Virus record (IMG/VR): IMGVR_UViG_3300021379_002077
Span: 1 to 53,039 of that record
Reading direction: 5' to 3' (one strand)
Length of the DNA stretch: 53,039 bases
DNA from: a virus
Numbering within the stretch: the stretch's first letter is position 1; each line of letters starts with the position of its first letter. The notes below the pieces were generated by a model, which was not told the origin of the DNA, searched no databases, and was given only the letters and a program-made list of their open reading frames with translations. Positions 25,549 to 34,385 of the stretch are shown here, piece by piece. Made by a program: the position numbers and the translations under genes.

Positions 25549-26369
25549 AAAAAATATTAGTAACTGGATCTTCGGGTTATATTGGATCTCATCTTCTTAA
25601 AAAAATCCCAACTTCATTTAATGTTTTTGGCTTAGATAAAAAGGAGACTCAAGTTCCTGTAAAATTTTATCATGCTGACATTAGAAAAGATGTTTATTTA
25701 AAATATAAGGAAGACTTTGATTGTGTCATTCACCTTGCGGCAGAGATGCGTGTTGGAGAGTCTGTAAAAGATCCAATTCTTTATTATGAAACAAATGTTG
25801 TAGGTACTTTGAATTTATTACGCAATATTAGAACGAAGCATTTTATTTTTGCATCTACTGGTGCTGCTGAAGGTCTTGCTTCTCCATATGGAATCTCTAA
25901 AAAATCAGCAGAAGAAATTATAACACAGTTTTGTTTAGAAAAAGGTATCGATTACACTATTTTCAGATTCTATAATGTTATTGGGTCAGATGGTATAACC
26001 GTACAGAATCCAGATGGTCTATTTTATAATCTTTTAAAATCAAAAGATACTGGAGTTTTTAAAATCTTTGGTAACGATTATGATACTAAGGATGGGACTT
26101 GTGTTCGTGATTATGTCCACGTAAATGAGATTTGCGAATCAATAATTTCAGCTATCGATAATCCAGCCAATCAAATCGAGAATCTTGGTCATGGAAATGG
26201 TACATCAGTTTTGGAGATGTTTAATTTATTCAAGTCCTGCAATAATTTGGATATTTCTTTAGAATATGCTCCACGAAGAGAAGGTGATATGCCAGTTAGC
26301 GTTTTGAAAGATGTCAGCCCTTATATGAAGAAAATATATTCAATAGAAGATCTATTAAAAAATGAATAA
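25545..26369 (+). CDS. NAD-dependent sugar epimerase (GalE-like)
   Basis: 274 residues, shorter than GalE (about 338). Short-chain dehydrogenase fold: GSSGYIG nucleotide-binding motif at the N-terminus, DIR at the end of the third strand, HLAAEMRVGESVKDP, and the catalytic YGISK (Tyr-x3-Lys). The stretch YDTKDGTCVRDYVHV is the GalE-type signature. It probably epimerises a UDP-sugar such as UDP-glucose/galactose or an N-acetyl form. It overlaps both neighbours by a few bases, so it is in a tight operon with the glycosyltransferases. The shortened C-terminal sugar-binding part leaves the substrate open. Confidence 0.87.
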   Translation: MKKILVTGSSGYIGSHLLKKIPTSFNVFGLDKKETQVPVKFYHADIRKDVYLKYKEDFDCVIHLAAEMRVGESVKDPILYYETNVVGTLNLLRNIRTKHFIFASTGAAEGLASPYGISKKSAEEIITQFCLEKGIDYTIFRFYNVIGSDGITVQNPDGLFYNLLKSKDTGVFKIFGNDYDTKDGTCVRDYVHVNEICESIISAIDNPANQIENLGHGNGTSVLEMFNLFKSCNNLDISLEYAPRREGDMPVSVLKDVSPYMKKIYSIEDLLKNE

Positions 26370-27198
26370 CTTTTGGATTACAGGAATTACCTGCGAAGGT
26401 AATAAAGAAAATCTAATTGAGTTACTAGAACCAATTAGAAAATATTTTAATGGATTGATTTGGACATTTCATTATCCAAAAGATGATGGGGCTGATTATT
26501 TAGAGTCAATCAAAGGAGAGGGAGAGATTATTTACAGTAAGTGGTGTAATAGATTTGATTTTAGTCGTAACACATCTTTGTTTCAGTCTCCAATTAAAAA
26601 TGGTGATTGGTTTGTTGTTGTTGATGATGCTGAGAGGATTGATGAAAAGTTCGCAGCTTCTTTGAAAAACTTCACAAGGCAGTTTGATCAAAATGGTATT
26701 GATGGTGTTTACTTGAGAGGTAAACATTTTATGTTTAGATTTAATGAGTCTACAAAGTTTAAATTGAATCCACATTGTGGAGTAGATGGTGTTAATAGAA
26801 GTTTTGAAATAACATCTATTGAAGGTTGGGATGATTCTTTTTTTACAAACGTCAGAGGTGAACAAAGAGATAAGTTTGATTTTGTTCGCCACAATTTAAA
26901 ATATTATTTATACCCACAAACAAATCACCTTGTTTTGAAGTGTGAACATGACATGGACTTCATTAAAAAACGGTTTGACATAAGAGCTAAGTTTTTCAAT
27001 GAGTTGTATTCTCTAGGTTTAGACCCATATGACCTCGAAGATGTTTTTTCATATATTGTCCATGAGGATCTTAGTGAAGTAGCCAAGGAGTGTATTAATC
27101 AAGAAAAATACTTGAATGATGTGTACCGCTTCTATAAGATGGATTTAGACGACTTTGAAGAAGACTTCGATTTTAAAAATTTGATAAAAGTAAAATGA
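26362..27198 (+). CDS. Possible GT-A glycosyltransferase-like protein
   Basis: 278 residues. The middle block GDWFVVVDDAERIDEKFAAS (about residues 88-107) looks like the strand-turn carrying the metal-binding Asp pair of GT-A enzymes, and LIWTFHYPKDDGADYLESIK resembles the first strand region. The C-terminal 80 residues are helical and acidic. No definite family can be assigned by eye. It overlaps GalE-like and GT2 genes at both ends, supporting a role in the same sugar pathway. Confidence 0.6.
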   Translation: MNNFWITGITCEGNKENLIELLEPIRKYFNGLIWTFHYPKDDGADYLESIKGEGEIIYSKWCNRFDFSRNTSLFQSPIKNGDWFVVVDDAERIDEKFAASLKNFTRQFDQNGIDGVYLRGKHFMFRFNESTKFKLNPHCGVDGVNRSFEITSIEGWDDSFFTNVRGEQRDKFDFVRHNLKYYLYPQTNHLVLKCEHDMDFIKKRFDIRAKFFNELYSLGLDPYDLEDVFSYIVHEDLSEVAKECINQEKYLNDVYRFYKMDLDDFEEDFDFKNLIKVK

Positions 27199-27962
27199 AG
27201 ATTTCAATTTATAGATCTGCTTTCAATCTTGTAAGAAATCATTTCCAAGGCTGGGAGGAGTCTATACGTAAATCTTGTGATTTCGCTGATGAAGTCGTCA
27301 TTGCTATAAATACATCTTCTGATGGGACGTTAGAACTAATAAAAGATTTAGGTATTCCCAATTTAGTTATTTTAGAATGTGACATTCCGTATTCTGATCC
27401 ATTACTTGACGGGAAGTTGAAGAATGAGGCTTTACAAAAATGTTCTGGAGATGTTCTCATTCAATTAGATTTAGATGAATATATTCCTAAGTGGCAAAAG
27501 CCAATTTGGATTAAGTACGCAGAAAGTTTACTTGATGATTTTGTTTCATGCTATATGATTCCTTGTGTTGATATTTATGGTGACTTAAATCATTACAAAA
27601 GTATTGGAAACAAATGGTATCTTCATAAAAGGGGCTTGAATCGTGGTCCAGTTAATTTTGCAAGAAAGGAAGATGGAACGGTTGATACACATAAGAGTGA
27701 CACTTGTGAATTAATTGATTCAGAAGGAAACTTACTTCCTTCAAAAATAGTTCCTAATGATGTTTCTTTATTGGAAACGAATAAGATCCCTTTTGTTGTC
27801 CATTTGGGGTATCTAGATTTTTCTTCTAGAATTAATCGTAATAAAGAGTTTTGGGGTGAGCATTGGATAAAAGAGTCTGGTGGAGAAGAGCCTCCACACA
27901 AAATTCATTTATCTATCGATGATTTTGACGAACAGATTTTCGAACATAATTTAAATTTATAA
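27195..27962 (+). CDS. Glycosyltransferase family 2-like protein
   Basis: 255 residues. GT-A features: an N-terminal strand MKISIYRSAFNLVRN, the sugar-nucleotide turn EVVIAINTSSDGTLELIK (about residues 33-50), and the metal-binding QLDLDEYIPKW (about 92-102). The acceptor side after residue 110 is longer and polar. It overlaps the upstream gene by four bases and precedes the sulfotransferase by 12 bases. It likely adds one sugar to the glycan built by this island. Confidence 0.8.
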   Translation: MKISIYRSAFNLVRNHFQGWEESIRKSCDFADEVVIAINTSSDGTLELIKDLGIPNLVILECDIPYSDPLLDGKLKNEALQKCSGDVLIQLDLDEYIPKWQKPIWIKYAESLLDDFVSCYMIPCVDIYGDLNHYKSIGNKWYLHKRGLNRGPVNFARKEDGTVDTHKSDTCELIDSEGNLLPSKIVPNDVSLLETNKIPFVVHLGYLDFSSRINRNKEFWGEHWIKESGGEEPPHKIHLSIDDFDEQIFEHNLNL

Positions 27963-27974
27963 ATATAATAAAAT

Positions 27975-28598
27975 ATGAACATGCATTCTAATACTTATTC
28001 TATAAGTGAAGATCAATGGGTTTTTATTCATTTACCAAAAACTGGTGGTACATCTTTGCATCACGCAATAAAAGATCCAAGAGTCATTGGTAAAAATATC
28101 CATTTATTTATTAATCCAAATTATCCACCTTCAAAATATAATTATTTTACTTTTTTAAGGCATCCTGTTGATCGCGCTTGGTCTTATTATCAAATGTGTT
28201 TAAGGCTTGGTAGTCGGGAATATTTGAGGTTAGGTAGGGATTTGAAAAATCTACTTTCTTGTTGTTGGGAAACTCATAATGCAATGACAATGATTTTTTC
28301 TGGCAAAGAATGTGGAGATTATTATTTATCAATATATCTTAATGGCGGTATTGTATCTGATTCAGATTTCAAAGAACTTTACAAATCAGCATTAAATAAT
28401 TTAAACAATTTTAAATTCATTGGATTTATGGAAAATATAGAGCAAGATTCGCTTCTCTTGAAAAAATATATAGATATTGATAATATAGAGCATAGGAATA
28501 AACATTCTTATCCAAAAATCTCAGATCATGATCGGGAACAGATTGAAGAAAAAAATTATTTTGACTTAATGCTTTACAACACAATAAAGAATCAATGA
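27975..28598 (+). CDS. Carbohydrate sulfotransferase (PAPS-dependent)
   Basis: 207 residues. Both PAPS-binding signatures are clear: the 5'-phosphosulfate loop HLPKTGGTSLHH (residues about 19-30) and the 3'-phosphate motif LRHPVDRAWSYY (about 61-72). This is the arrangement of carbohydrate sulfotransferases of the Sulfotransfer_2 type. It transfers sulfate from PAPS to a sugar hydroxyl. It lies between a GT2 gene and gmd and overlaps gmd by four bases. The host would have to supply PAPS, as no PAPS synthesis gene is visible. No signal peptide or membrane segment, so it acts in the cytoplasm. Confidence 0.88.
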   Translation: MNMHSNTYSISEDQWVFIHLPKTGGTSLHHAIKDPRVIGKNIHLFINPNYPPSKYNYFTFLRHPVDRAWSYYQMCLRLGSREYLRLGRDLKNLLSCCWETHNAMTMIFSGKECGDYYLSIYLNGGIVSDSDFKELYKSALNNLNNFKFIGFMENIEQDSLLLKKYIDIDNIEHRNKHSYPKISDHDREQIEEKNYFDLMLYNTIKNQ

Positions 28599-29623
28599 AG
28601 AAAGTAATTATCACAGGAGTTACAGGTCAAGATGGCAGCTTTATGGCTGACTATTTACTGAAGAATACTGAGCATACTATTGTTGCTGGTGTTAGGAGAC
28701 TTAGCGTTAAGAATCACAAGAACATTTCTCACTTGCTTAATCACCCTCGATTTAAGTTAATTGATTTAGATGTTTCTGATCAAGCTAATACAGAAGAAGT
28801 AATTGCTAAAGAAAATCCTGATTACTTTATTAATTTTGCGGCTAATTCATTTGTTGGTGTGAGTTGGACTCAACCAGTTAATCATATGCAGACAAATGCG
28901 ATGGCTGTTTTATATCAGCTCGAAGCTATTCGCAAGCATTGCCCAAAATGTCGTTATTACAATGCTGGCTCCTCAGAGGAATTTGGAGACGTTGTAGAGA
29001 CTCCACAATCAGAAACTCATCCACTACGCCCAAGAAGCCCCTATGGTGTTTCTAAAGCCAGCGCAAGGCACATGGTAAAGGTTTGGAGAGAGTCTTATAA
29101 ACTTTATGCTATTCAAGGATGGTTATTTAACCACGAAGGAACTCGTCGAGGAGAAGAGTTCGTTACTCGCAAGATTACCAAGAATGTAGCTCGTATTAAA
29201 AATGAATATGTTAATGGTGATTTCAAGCCTCTTGAATTAGGCAATGTAGATACTAAAAGGGATTGGAGTGATGCCGAAGACTTTGTGGAAGGTGTTTGGT
29301 TAATGCTCAATCAAGAAAAGCCTAAAGAGTATGTTCTATCTTCAAATGAGACTCATACTATTAGAGAATTCATTGAAGAAGCATTTAACTTTGCTGGATT
29401 TGCAAGAGAACAATGTGAATGGCAGGGTTATGGACTTAACGAGAAGTATATTCATGAAGGCAGGGTTTTAGTTCAAATCAATCCTCAGTTCTATAGACCA
29501 GCAGAAGTAGATCTATTATTAGGTGATTCTAATCTAGCTAGAAGAGAGTTAAATTGGGAACCTAAAGTCAACTTTATTAACTTAGTTAGAAAAATGGTTG
29601 ACAGAGATCTATTGGAATATTAG
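28595..29623 (+). CDS. gmd: GDP-mannose 4,6-dehydratase
   Basis: 342 residues, full length for the family. GVTGQDGSFMADYLL is the Gmd nucleotide-binding motif; NFAANSFVGVSW, the active-site AGSSEEFG and YGVSKASA (Tyr-x3-Lys) follow in order, as does FNHEGTRRGEEFVTRKIT, all typical of Gmd. Converts GDP-D-mannose to GDP-4-keto-6-deoxymannose, the precursor of fucose, rhamnose, perosamine and similar sugars. No clear GDP-fucose synthase (Fcl) is in the window, so the next step is unassigned. Last gene of the sugar island. Confidence 0.95.
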   Translation: MKKVIITGVTGQDGSFMADYLLKNTEHTIVAGVRRLSVKNHKNISHLLNHPRFKLIDLDVSDQANTEEVIAKENPDYFINFAANSFVGVSWTQPVNHMQTNAMAVLYQLEAIRKHCPKCRYYNAGSSEEFGDVVETPQSETHPLRPRSPYGVSKASARHMVKVWRESYKLYAIQGWLFNHEGTRRGEEFVTRKITKNVARIKNEYVNGDFKPLELGNVDTKRDWSDAEDFVEGVWLMLNQEKPKEYVLSSNETHTIREFIEEAFNFAGFAREQCEWQGYGLNEKYIHEGRVLVQINPQFYRPAEVDLLLGDSNLARRELNWEPKVNFINLVRKMVDRDLLEY

Positions 29624-29631
29624 TCTTAGTT

Positions 29632-30072
29632 ATGCCTAGAGGTAAAAGAACTTGTCCCGAATGTAATTCTTTATGTTCGGTTCGTTCTTCATCTTGCTCT
29701 TGCGGTCATAAGTTTGAGCGAAAGGTTCGCAAAAAACCAGTTTTCTTTAAAGAGAGAAAGGAATTCATCAAGCGAATGCTTGAAGGGCAGAAATCTCTTG
29801 ATTATAAACTTGATATGATGGTCGCGACAAAGATCTTCAAAGAGTTTGAGGATAATATTGATTTTCTTGAAAAAGTCCGTTCTCCATTTAAATTTGACGG
29901 TTCAATTAAATTCTTCTTAACCAAGGAGGGAATGGATTACTTAAAGAAAAAAAAGCTTGAATTTGAATACAAGCCAAAAAAATCTGAAAAAATAGTTGAC
30001 CATAAAAAGAAAGTCGGAGAAGATAGATTGATCGAAAGAAGAAAAACCCTGAGAGATTTTTTAGATGAGTAA
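29632..30072 (+). CDS. Small zinc-ribbon protein of unknown function
   Basis: 146 residues. An N-terminal zinc ribbon is visible: CPECNSLCSVRSSSCSCGHKF with the first pair C8-x2-C11 and a second pair near C22 and C24. The rest is Lys-rich and helical. It leads the replication block and overlaps the recA-like gene by eight bases. The basic nature and position suggest a DNA- or protein-binding accessory to recombination or transcription; this is only inference. Confidence 0.65.
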   Translation: MPRGKRTCPECNSLCSVRSSSCSCGHKFERKVRKKPVFFKERKEFIKRMLEGQKSLDYKLDMMVATKIFKEFEDNIDFLEKVRSPFKFDGSIKFFLTKEGMDYLKKKKLEFEYKPKKSEKIVDHKKKVGEDRLIERRKTLRDFLDE

Positions 30073-31174
30073 AATAAGTACATCAGAATATACGGAGCAA
30101 TTTTTTAAAGCTAATAAAGACTACCATTATAACCTACAAGAGACTGCTGAAGAGTATGTTGTTTCTAGTGGTTCAATGATTTTGGACTCATTTCTTAGTG
30201 GAGGTTTCTCTGCTGGAGTTCATAGATTTGTTGGAGCAAATGAAGGTGGTAAAACAAATGAAGCTCTTCATGTTATGTTCAACATGATGAATTCTGTTGA
30301 TAATTCTAAAGGGCTTTTTATTAAAGCAGAAGGTCGTTTATCTTCAGATGTTCAGAAGCGTTCTGGATTGAAATTTGTCTTTGACCCAAAAGATTGGGTA
30401 ACAGGAACGTGTTTAGTTTTTGAATGTAATGTATTTGATGTAGTTTTTGATTATTTGAGAGGGTTGCTTCGAAACAACCCAAACAAGGAAAAGTTTTGCA
30501 TTGTCATCGACAGTATGGATGGCTTGCTTCCTAAAGCTGAACTTGATAAGACAACCAGTGACGCAGCTAAAGTCGCTGCTGGTGCTTTGATGACTTCAGA
30601 TTTCTTAAAGCGAGTTAGTATTGGAATGGCAAAGTTTGGACATATGTGTATATTAATCTCTCAGGTTCGGTCAAGGATTGATGTCAACCCTTACGCTAAG
30701 GGTGATCCAAACAACCAAACCAATGCTAGCGGTGGCAATGCAGCTCTTCACTATCCTGATTGGATTCTCGAATTCCAGAAACAAAACAAGTCTGATAAGA
30801 TTCTTGAAAAGCCAAATCAACAGATTACCCCAGATAACAAGATCTATGGTCATATGGCTAAAGTTCTTATTTGCAAGTCAACCAATGAGACTACTGGTCA
30901 AATTGTAAAGTATCCAATCAAACATGGTCGTACTGATGGTAAATCAGTTTGGATCGAAAGGGAGATTGTTGAGATGTTGATGATGTGGGAGTATATTGAA
31001 AAGTCTGGTGCTTGGTTTTCTATTGATGAAGAAGTTATTTCATTTCTTGCTGGAGAGGGAGTTGAGATTAAACCTAAGTTTCAAGGCATGGCTTCTATCT
31101 ATGAATATCTTGAAGAAGACGAGAAGGCTACAGCCTCACTAAGAAAATTCGTTCAAGAGAAGATTCTGGAATGA
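30065..31174 (+). CDS. RecA/UvsX-like recombinase
   Basis: 369 residues. Walker A GANEGGKT at residues 57-64 and Walker B FCIVIDSMDG with D149; the catalytic Glu is probably E89 in KAEGRL. ISQVRSRIDVNPYAKGD and the block around NASGGNAALHYPDW match loop L2 and the following strand of the RecA/UvsX family. It catalyses strand pairing and exchange on ssDNA, acting with the SSB-like protein of this phage. It overlaps the small nuclease gene downstream by four bases, so it is co-transcribed with the helicase and primase. Confidence 0.92.
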   Translation: MSKISTSEYTEQFFKANKDYHYNLQETAEEYVVSSGSMILDSFLSGGFSAGVHRFVGANEGGKTNEALHVMFNMMNSVDNSKGLFIKAEGRLSSDVQKRSGLKFVFDPKDWVTGTCLVFECNVFDVVFDYLRGLLRNNPNKEKFCIVIDSMDGLLPKAELDKTTSDAAKVAAGALMTSDFLKRVSIGMAKFGHMCILISQVRSRIDVNPYAKGDPNNQTNASGGNAALHYPDWILEFQKQNKSDKILEKPNQQITPDNKIYGHMAKVLICKSTNETTGQIVKYPIKHGRTDGKSVWIEREIVEMLMMWEYIEKSGAWFSIDEEVISFLAGEGVEIKPKFQGMASIYEYLEEDEKATASLRKFVQEKILE

Positions 31175-31578
31175 TTTTTTTAACGACAACGGGTCGTGAA
31201 CAAAAGCTGAAAAATTCTTCTAAGTACTTAATAGACTGGGATAAAAAATGTCGCAGCAAGATTCAGAAGAATGTTAAAGATCTTTTATATCGACATTGGA
31301 TTGCTGACATAGTGTTTGAAGAACTCCCTGTTCTTGGTACTAGGATGACTTTAGACTTCTACAATGCTAATAGAAAAATAGCTGTAGAGGTTGATGGGAA
31401 TCAACACTATAAATATAATAAATTTTTTCATTCTAATTCGAGGCAGAATTTTTTATCTCAACTACAGAGAGATGAGAAAAAGGAATATTTCTGCGAGATT
31501 AACAAAATTAGACTTGTAAGAATCCTAGAGAGGGATACTTTAAATACGGAACTGCTTAAGAAACTAGATTTAATATGA
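31171..31578 (+). CDS. PD-(D/E)XK-type nuclease (DUF559/Vsr-like)
   Basis: 135 residues. The core RMTLDFYNANRKIAVEVDGN followed by QHY (about residues 65-90) has the D...ExD/Q-H arrangement of DUF559/Vsr-type endonucleases; the last part KKEYFCEINKIRLVRI is the usual final strand. Such small nucleases occur as free-standing genes in phages, sometimes as homing endonucleases or as recombination partners. It overlaps recA-like and the next gene by four bases each, so it looks like a settled operon member rather than an inserted parasite. Confidence 0.82.
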   Translation: MIFLTTTGREQKLKNSSKYLIDWDKKCRSKIQKNVKDLLYRHWIADIVFEELPVLGTRMTLDFYNANRKIAVEVDGNQHYKYNKFFHSNSRQNFLSQLQRDEKKEYFCEINKIRLVRILERDTLNTELLKKLDLI

Positions 31579-31796
31579 GCCTTTTTGACAAGACCGATAA
31601 CACTTTACCTAAAAGTATACTGACTAAATTGTATGATTGTACTGGTTCTCCGACAGGTGGGAACAAAGGCTTCTTTATGTTTTATATAAATGATATGGGT
31701 CAACCGACTTTTGCAACTAAGACTGAAAATTCTTGTGTTGACATGGCCCTTACTAAACTTGTAGAACTATCTTTAGAGAAAGGGGCTAATGAATGA
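31575..31796 (+). CDS. Small hypothetical protein in replication operon
   Basis: 73 residues, starting MSLFDKTDNTLPKSILTKLY. No known motif; it contains a Gly-rich turn (GSPTGGNKGFF) and a short helix near the end. It overlaps both neighbours by four bases. The tight coupling supports a real gene; function unknown. Confidence 0.65.
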   Translation: MSLFDKTDNTLPKSILTKLYDCTGSPTGGNKGFFMFYINDMGQPTFATKTENSCVDMALTKLVELSLEKGANE

Positions 31797-33343
31797 TTGC
31801 AAACATGGATTTAGAGAAGACTGTTTTAAAAGGTCTTCTTCAGCACCCAAACAAATGGGCAGAGGTTTCTATATTCTTAAATGACAAAGATTTTTACAGC
31901 GAGGACTCTCAAGTCCACCTTTCTATCTTTAAGTTGATTCGCAATGCATTAGATAATGCTGAGACTATTGATGATACTATTTTAATCCCAAGGTTGGAAC
32001 AGCTTAAAGTAAGTTTCCCAGATAGCATTGATCTGGCAGAATATATTCGTTCTTTAGCTTATCAGAAGATAACGGAAGAGATTTTTATTTCCTCTGTCAA
32101 AGAGTTGAAGAAGTTTTCTGCTCGTAGGGAAATTTACAATTCTTGTAAGGATGTCGCTAATTATGTAAAGAAGGTAGATCCGAACCTCAAGTATTCTGAA
32201 ATTATTGATCGTGCAGACGAGATGTATAACAAGAATATTAAAGAGTTTGAGTTTACAGATGAAGGACCAGTAAATCTTTTTGATATTATGGAGGATCTTA
32301 TTGAAGAACGTGGAAACAATCCTGTTGAAGAGGCTGGATTGATGGGTCCACATCAAAGAATTAATGATATTTATGGCTCTCTTCTTTTAGAAGGTAACAT
32401 CTCTGTTATTGTAGCTCGTTCTGGCGTTGGTAAGACTCAGTTCTGCATGGATTATACCACTAGAACAGCAGCGAAATACGATATTCCAGTTTTGCACTTT
32501 GATAATGGTGAGATGAGTGAGGAAGAGCTTGTTATGCGTCAATGTTCAGCTATGACGGGAATTCCTATTTATCTCCTTCAAAGTGGTAAGTGGAGAACTT
32601 CTAGCTACAAAGAGTGGAGTGCTGAAGAGGTTGTTGAAAAAGTTCGTTCTGCTTGGGATAAGATAAGGGATGGTAAAATGAAGTTTTACTATGAGAATGT
32701 TGCGGGTATGTCTGCTGATGAAATGTGCTCTTACCTTAAACGATTCTATTACTCAAAAGTTGGTCGTGGTAATCCAATGATCTTCAGCTTTGATTATATT
32801 AAAACTGACTTTAATAATTTAGGCAAAGTAGATGGATGGCAGCAAGTTGCTTCTATGGTTCACAAGTTTAAGCAAACTATTCATAGAGATCTTTGTTTTG
32901 ATGGAAAGCCTTGTGTTTCAATGATGACATCTGTTCAGGCAAACCGTCTTGGTATCACGGGGAACAGGGGAGCAGATTCAATTGTTGATGATGAAAGCGT
33001 AGTTTCTCTTTCTGATGGTATTACTCAATTTTGTTCTCATCTTTTCTTACTTCGTCGTAAAATACCTGATGAAATTCATGAGGAGGGAGATCGATTCGGA
33101 ACCCATAAGTTAATCAACTTAAAAGCTCGCCACTTGGGTAAAGATGCTCTTCGTGCTATTAATCCTGTAGAGATGCCAGATGGCTCCAATAAGAAAAACT
33201 TTATCAATTTAAATATTGAAAACTTCCGTGTTGAAGAAAGGGGTGACTTGCAAGACATTGTTGATTCAATGAATAATACAGATATTCAATTGCAATCAAG
33301 TGCAGAAGTTAATGCTATCCCAGCTGCTTTTTTAGATGACTGA
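31793..33343 (+). CDS. Replicative DNA helicase (DnaB family)
   Basis: 516 residues. The N-terminal domain (about 1-130) is DnaB-like: MDLEKTVLKGLLQHPNKW. The RecA-like motor starts with ISVIVARSGVGKTQF (Walker A near residue 210), then FDNGEMSEEELVMRQ, FSFDYIKTD (Walker B position) and a C-terminal motor segment HLFLLRRK. DnaB unwinds the fork 5' to 3' and partners with the primase encoded just downstream (overlap of eight bases). This helicase has an intact N-terminal domain, unlike many T7-type helicases, so it is closer to bacterial DnaB or T4 gp41. Confidence 0.94.
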   Translation: MIANMDLEKTVLKGLLQHPNKWAEVSIFLNDKDFYSEDSQVHLSIFKLIRNALDNAETIDDTILIPRLEQLKVSFPDSIDLAEYIRSLAYQKITEEIFISSVKELKKFSARREIYNSCKDVANYVKKVDPNLKYSEIIDRADEMYNKNIKEFEFTDEGPVNLFDIMEDLIEERGNNPVEEAGLMGPHQRINDIYGSLLLEGNISVIVARSGVGKTQFCMDYTTRTAAKYDIPVLHFDNGEMSEEELVMRQCSAMTGIPIYLLQSGKWRTSSYKEWSAEEVVEKVRSAWDKIRDGKMKFYYENVAGMSADEMCSYLKRFYYSKVGRGNPMIFSFDYIKTDFNNLGKVDGWQQVASMVHKFKQTIHRDLCFDGKPCVSMMTSVQANRLGITGNRGADSIVDDESVVSLSDGITQFCSHLFLLRRKIPDEIHEEGDRFGTHKLINLKARHLGKDALRAINPVEMPDGSNKKNFINLNIENFRVEERGDLQDIVDSMNNTDIQLQSSAEVNAIPAAFLDD

Positions 33344-34385
33344 TTATAAGTCAGTTTTAGAGAGTTTAGGTTATCGCCTCAAAGATCACGGTTCTTATTG
33401 GAGAACAAGTGCGCTTTATAGGTCTGGTGATAATTCAACTGCTTTACAGATCTACAAAGATACTGGAGTATGGAAAGATTATGTTGAAGATTCAATGTTT
33501 CTTCCCTTCGAAGCTTTGCTACAAAAAACATTAAATACTAATGATAAGTCTGTTTTAAAATCTTATTTGAAGAGTGATAGTGTAAATATATATAGCAAAC
33601 TTCCTAAAAAGAATTTATTGAGCGAAGAAAAGTCATTCCCAGCTTCTGTTTTAAACAAGCTCTTGCCGCATTATGATTTTTATTTCAATAGAGGTATTTC
33701 AGAAAACACTCTAAAGAAATTTCAATGTGGCCTAGCTATGTCTGGAAAAATGTATCAGAGAGTTGTATTCCCCGTATTTCGCTCTGACGGACGCATACAC
33801 GGCTTTTCTGGCCGCAAGGTAACAGATGACCCTAGACCCAAGTGGCTGCACAATGGACGCTGTTCTGATTGGTTTTATCCGTATTATACAATTGATGAAG
33901 TTGTATCTTCTATTGAAGAAGAAAGATCTGTTCATATTGTAGAATCAGTTGGTGATTGTGTTTCGTTATTTGAAGCGGGAGTCAAAAATGTTCTTGTTTC
34001 TTTTGGCTTAAATATTTCTCCTAAATTTATTTCTAGATTAAATGGATTATCTTTAGATAAGATTTTTATTTCTTTTAATAATGATTTTAATTCAGATCAT
34101 AATAGAGGTTTTGAAGGAGCAATCAAATCTATCTTCAAGCTTAGTGAACAGATTGACTTTGAGAAAATTTACTTTTGTCCTCCAGCAGAAAATGACTTTG
34201 GTGAGATGACAAAAGAACAGATTGAGAAACATGTTGAATATTCTAGTCTTCTTAATCATAATGAATCAATGGCCAATGTTATTGATTTCGCTAATGAAAT
34301 GAATAAGCGGGGGGTCAACAAAACTTTCGCTGCGAATTTACGGAAGTTTCAAAAGAAATACGACTTCCATTATGGAGAAATTTGA
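33336..34385 (+). CDS. DnaG-type DNA primase without zinc-finger cysteines
   Basis: 349 residues. The N-terminus (YWRTSALYRSGDNSTALQIY) aligns with the zinc-binding CHC2 domain but carries no Cys. The catalytic core follows: RVVFPVFRSDGRIHGFSGRK, then a TOPRIM domain with VHIVESVGDCVSLFEAGVKN (catalytic Glu, about residue 200) and ISFNNDFNSD (Asp pair). Makes RNA primers at the fork. It overlaps the helicase and the downstream nuclease. No C-terminal helicase-binding domain of the bacterial type is obvious. Confidence 0.87.
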   Translation: MTDYKSVLESLGYRLKDHGSYWRTSALYRSGDNSTALQIYKDTGVWKDYVEDSMFLPFEALLQKTLNTNDKSVLKSYLKSDSVNIYSKLPKKNLLSEEKSFPASVLNKLLPHYDFYFNRGISENTLKKFQCGLAMSGKMYQRVVFPVFRSDGRIHGFSGRKVTDDPRPKWLHNGRCSDWFYPYYTIDEVVSSIEEERSVHIVESVGDCVSLFEAGVKNVLVSFGLNISPKFISRLNGLSLDKIFISFNNDFNSDHNRGFEGAIKSIFKLSEQIDFEKIYFCPPAENDFGEMTKEQIEKHVEYSSLLNHNESMANVIDFANEMNKRGVNKTFAANLRKFQKKYDFHYGEI

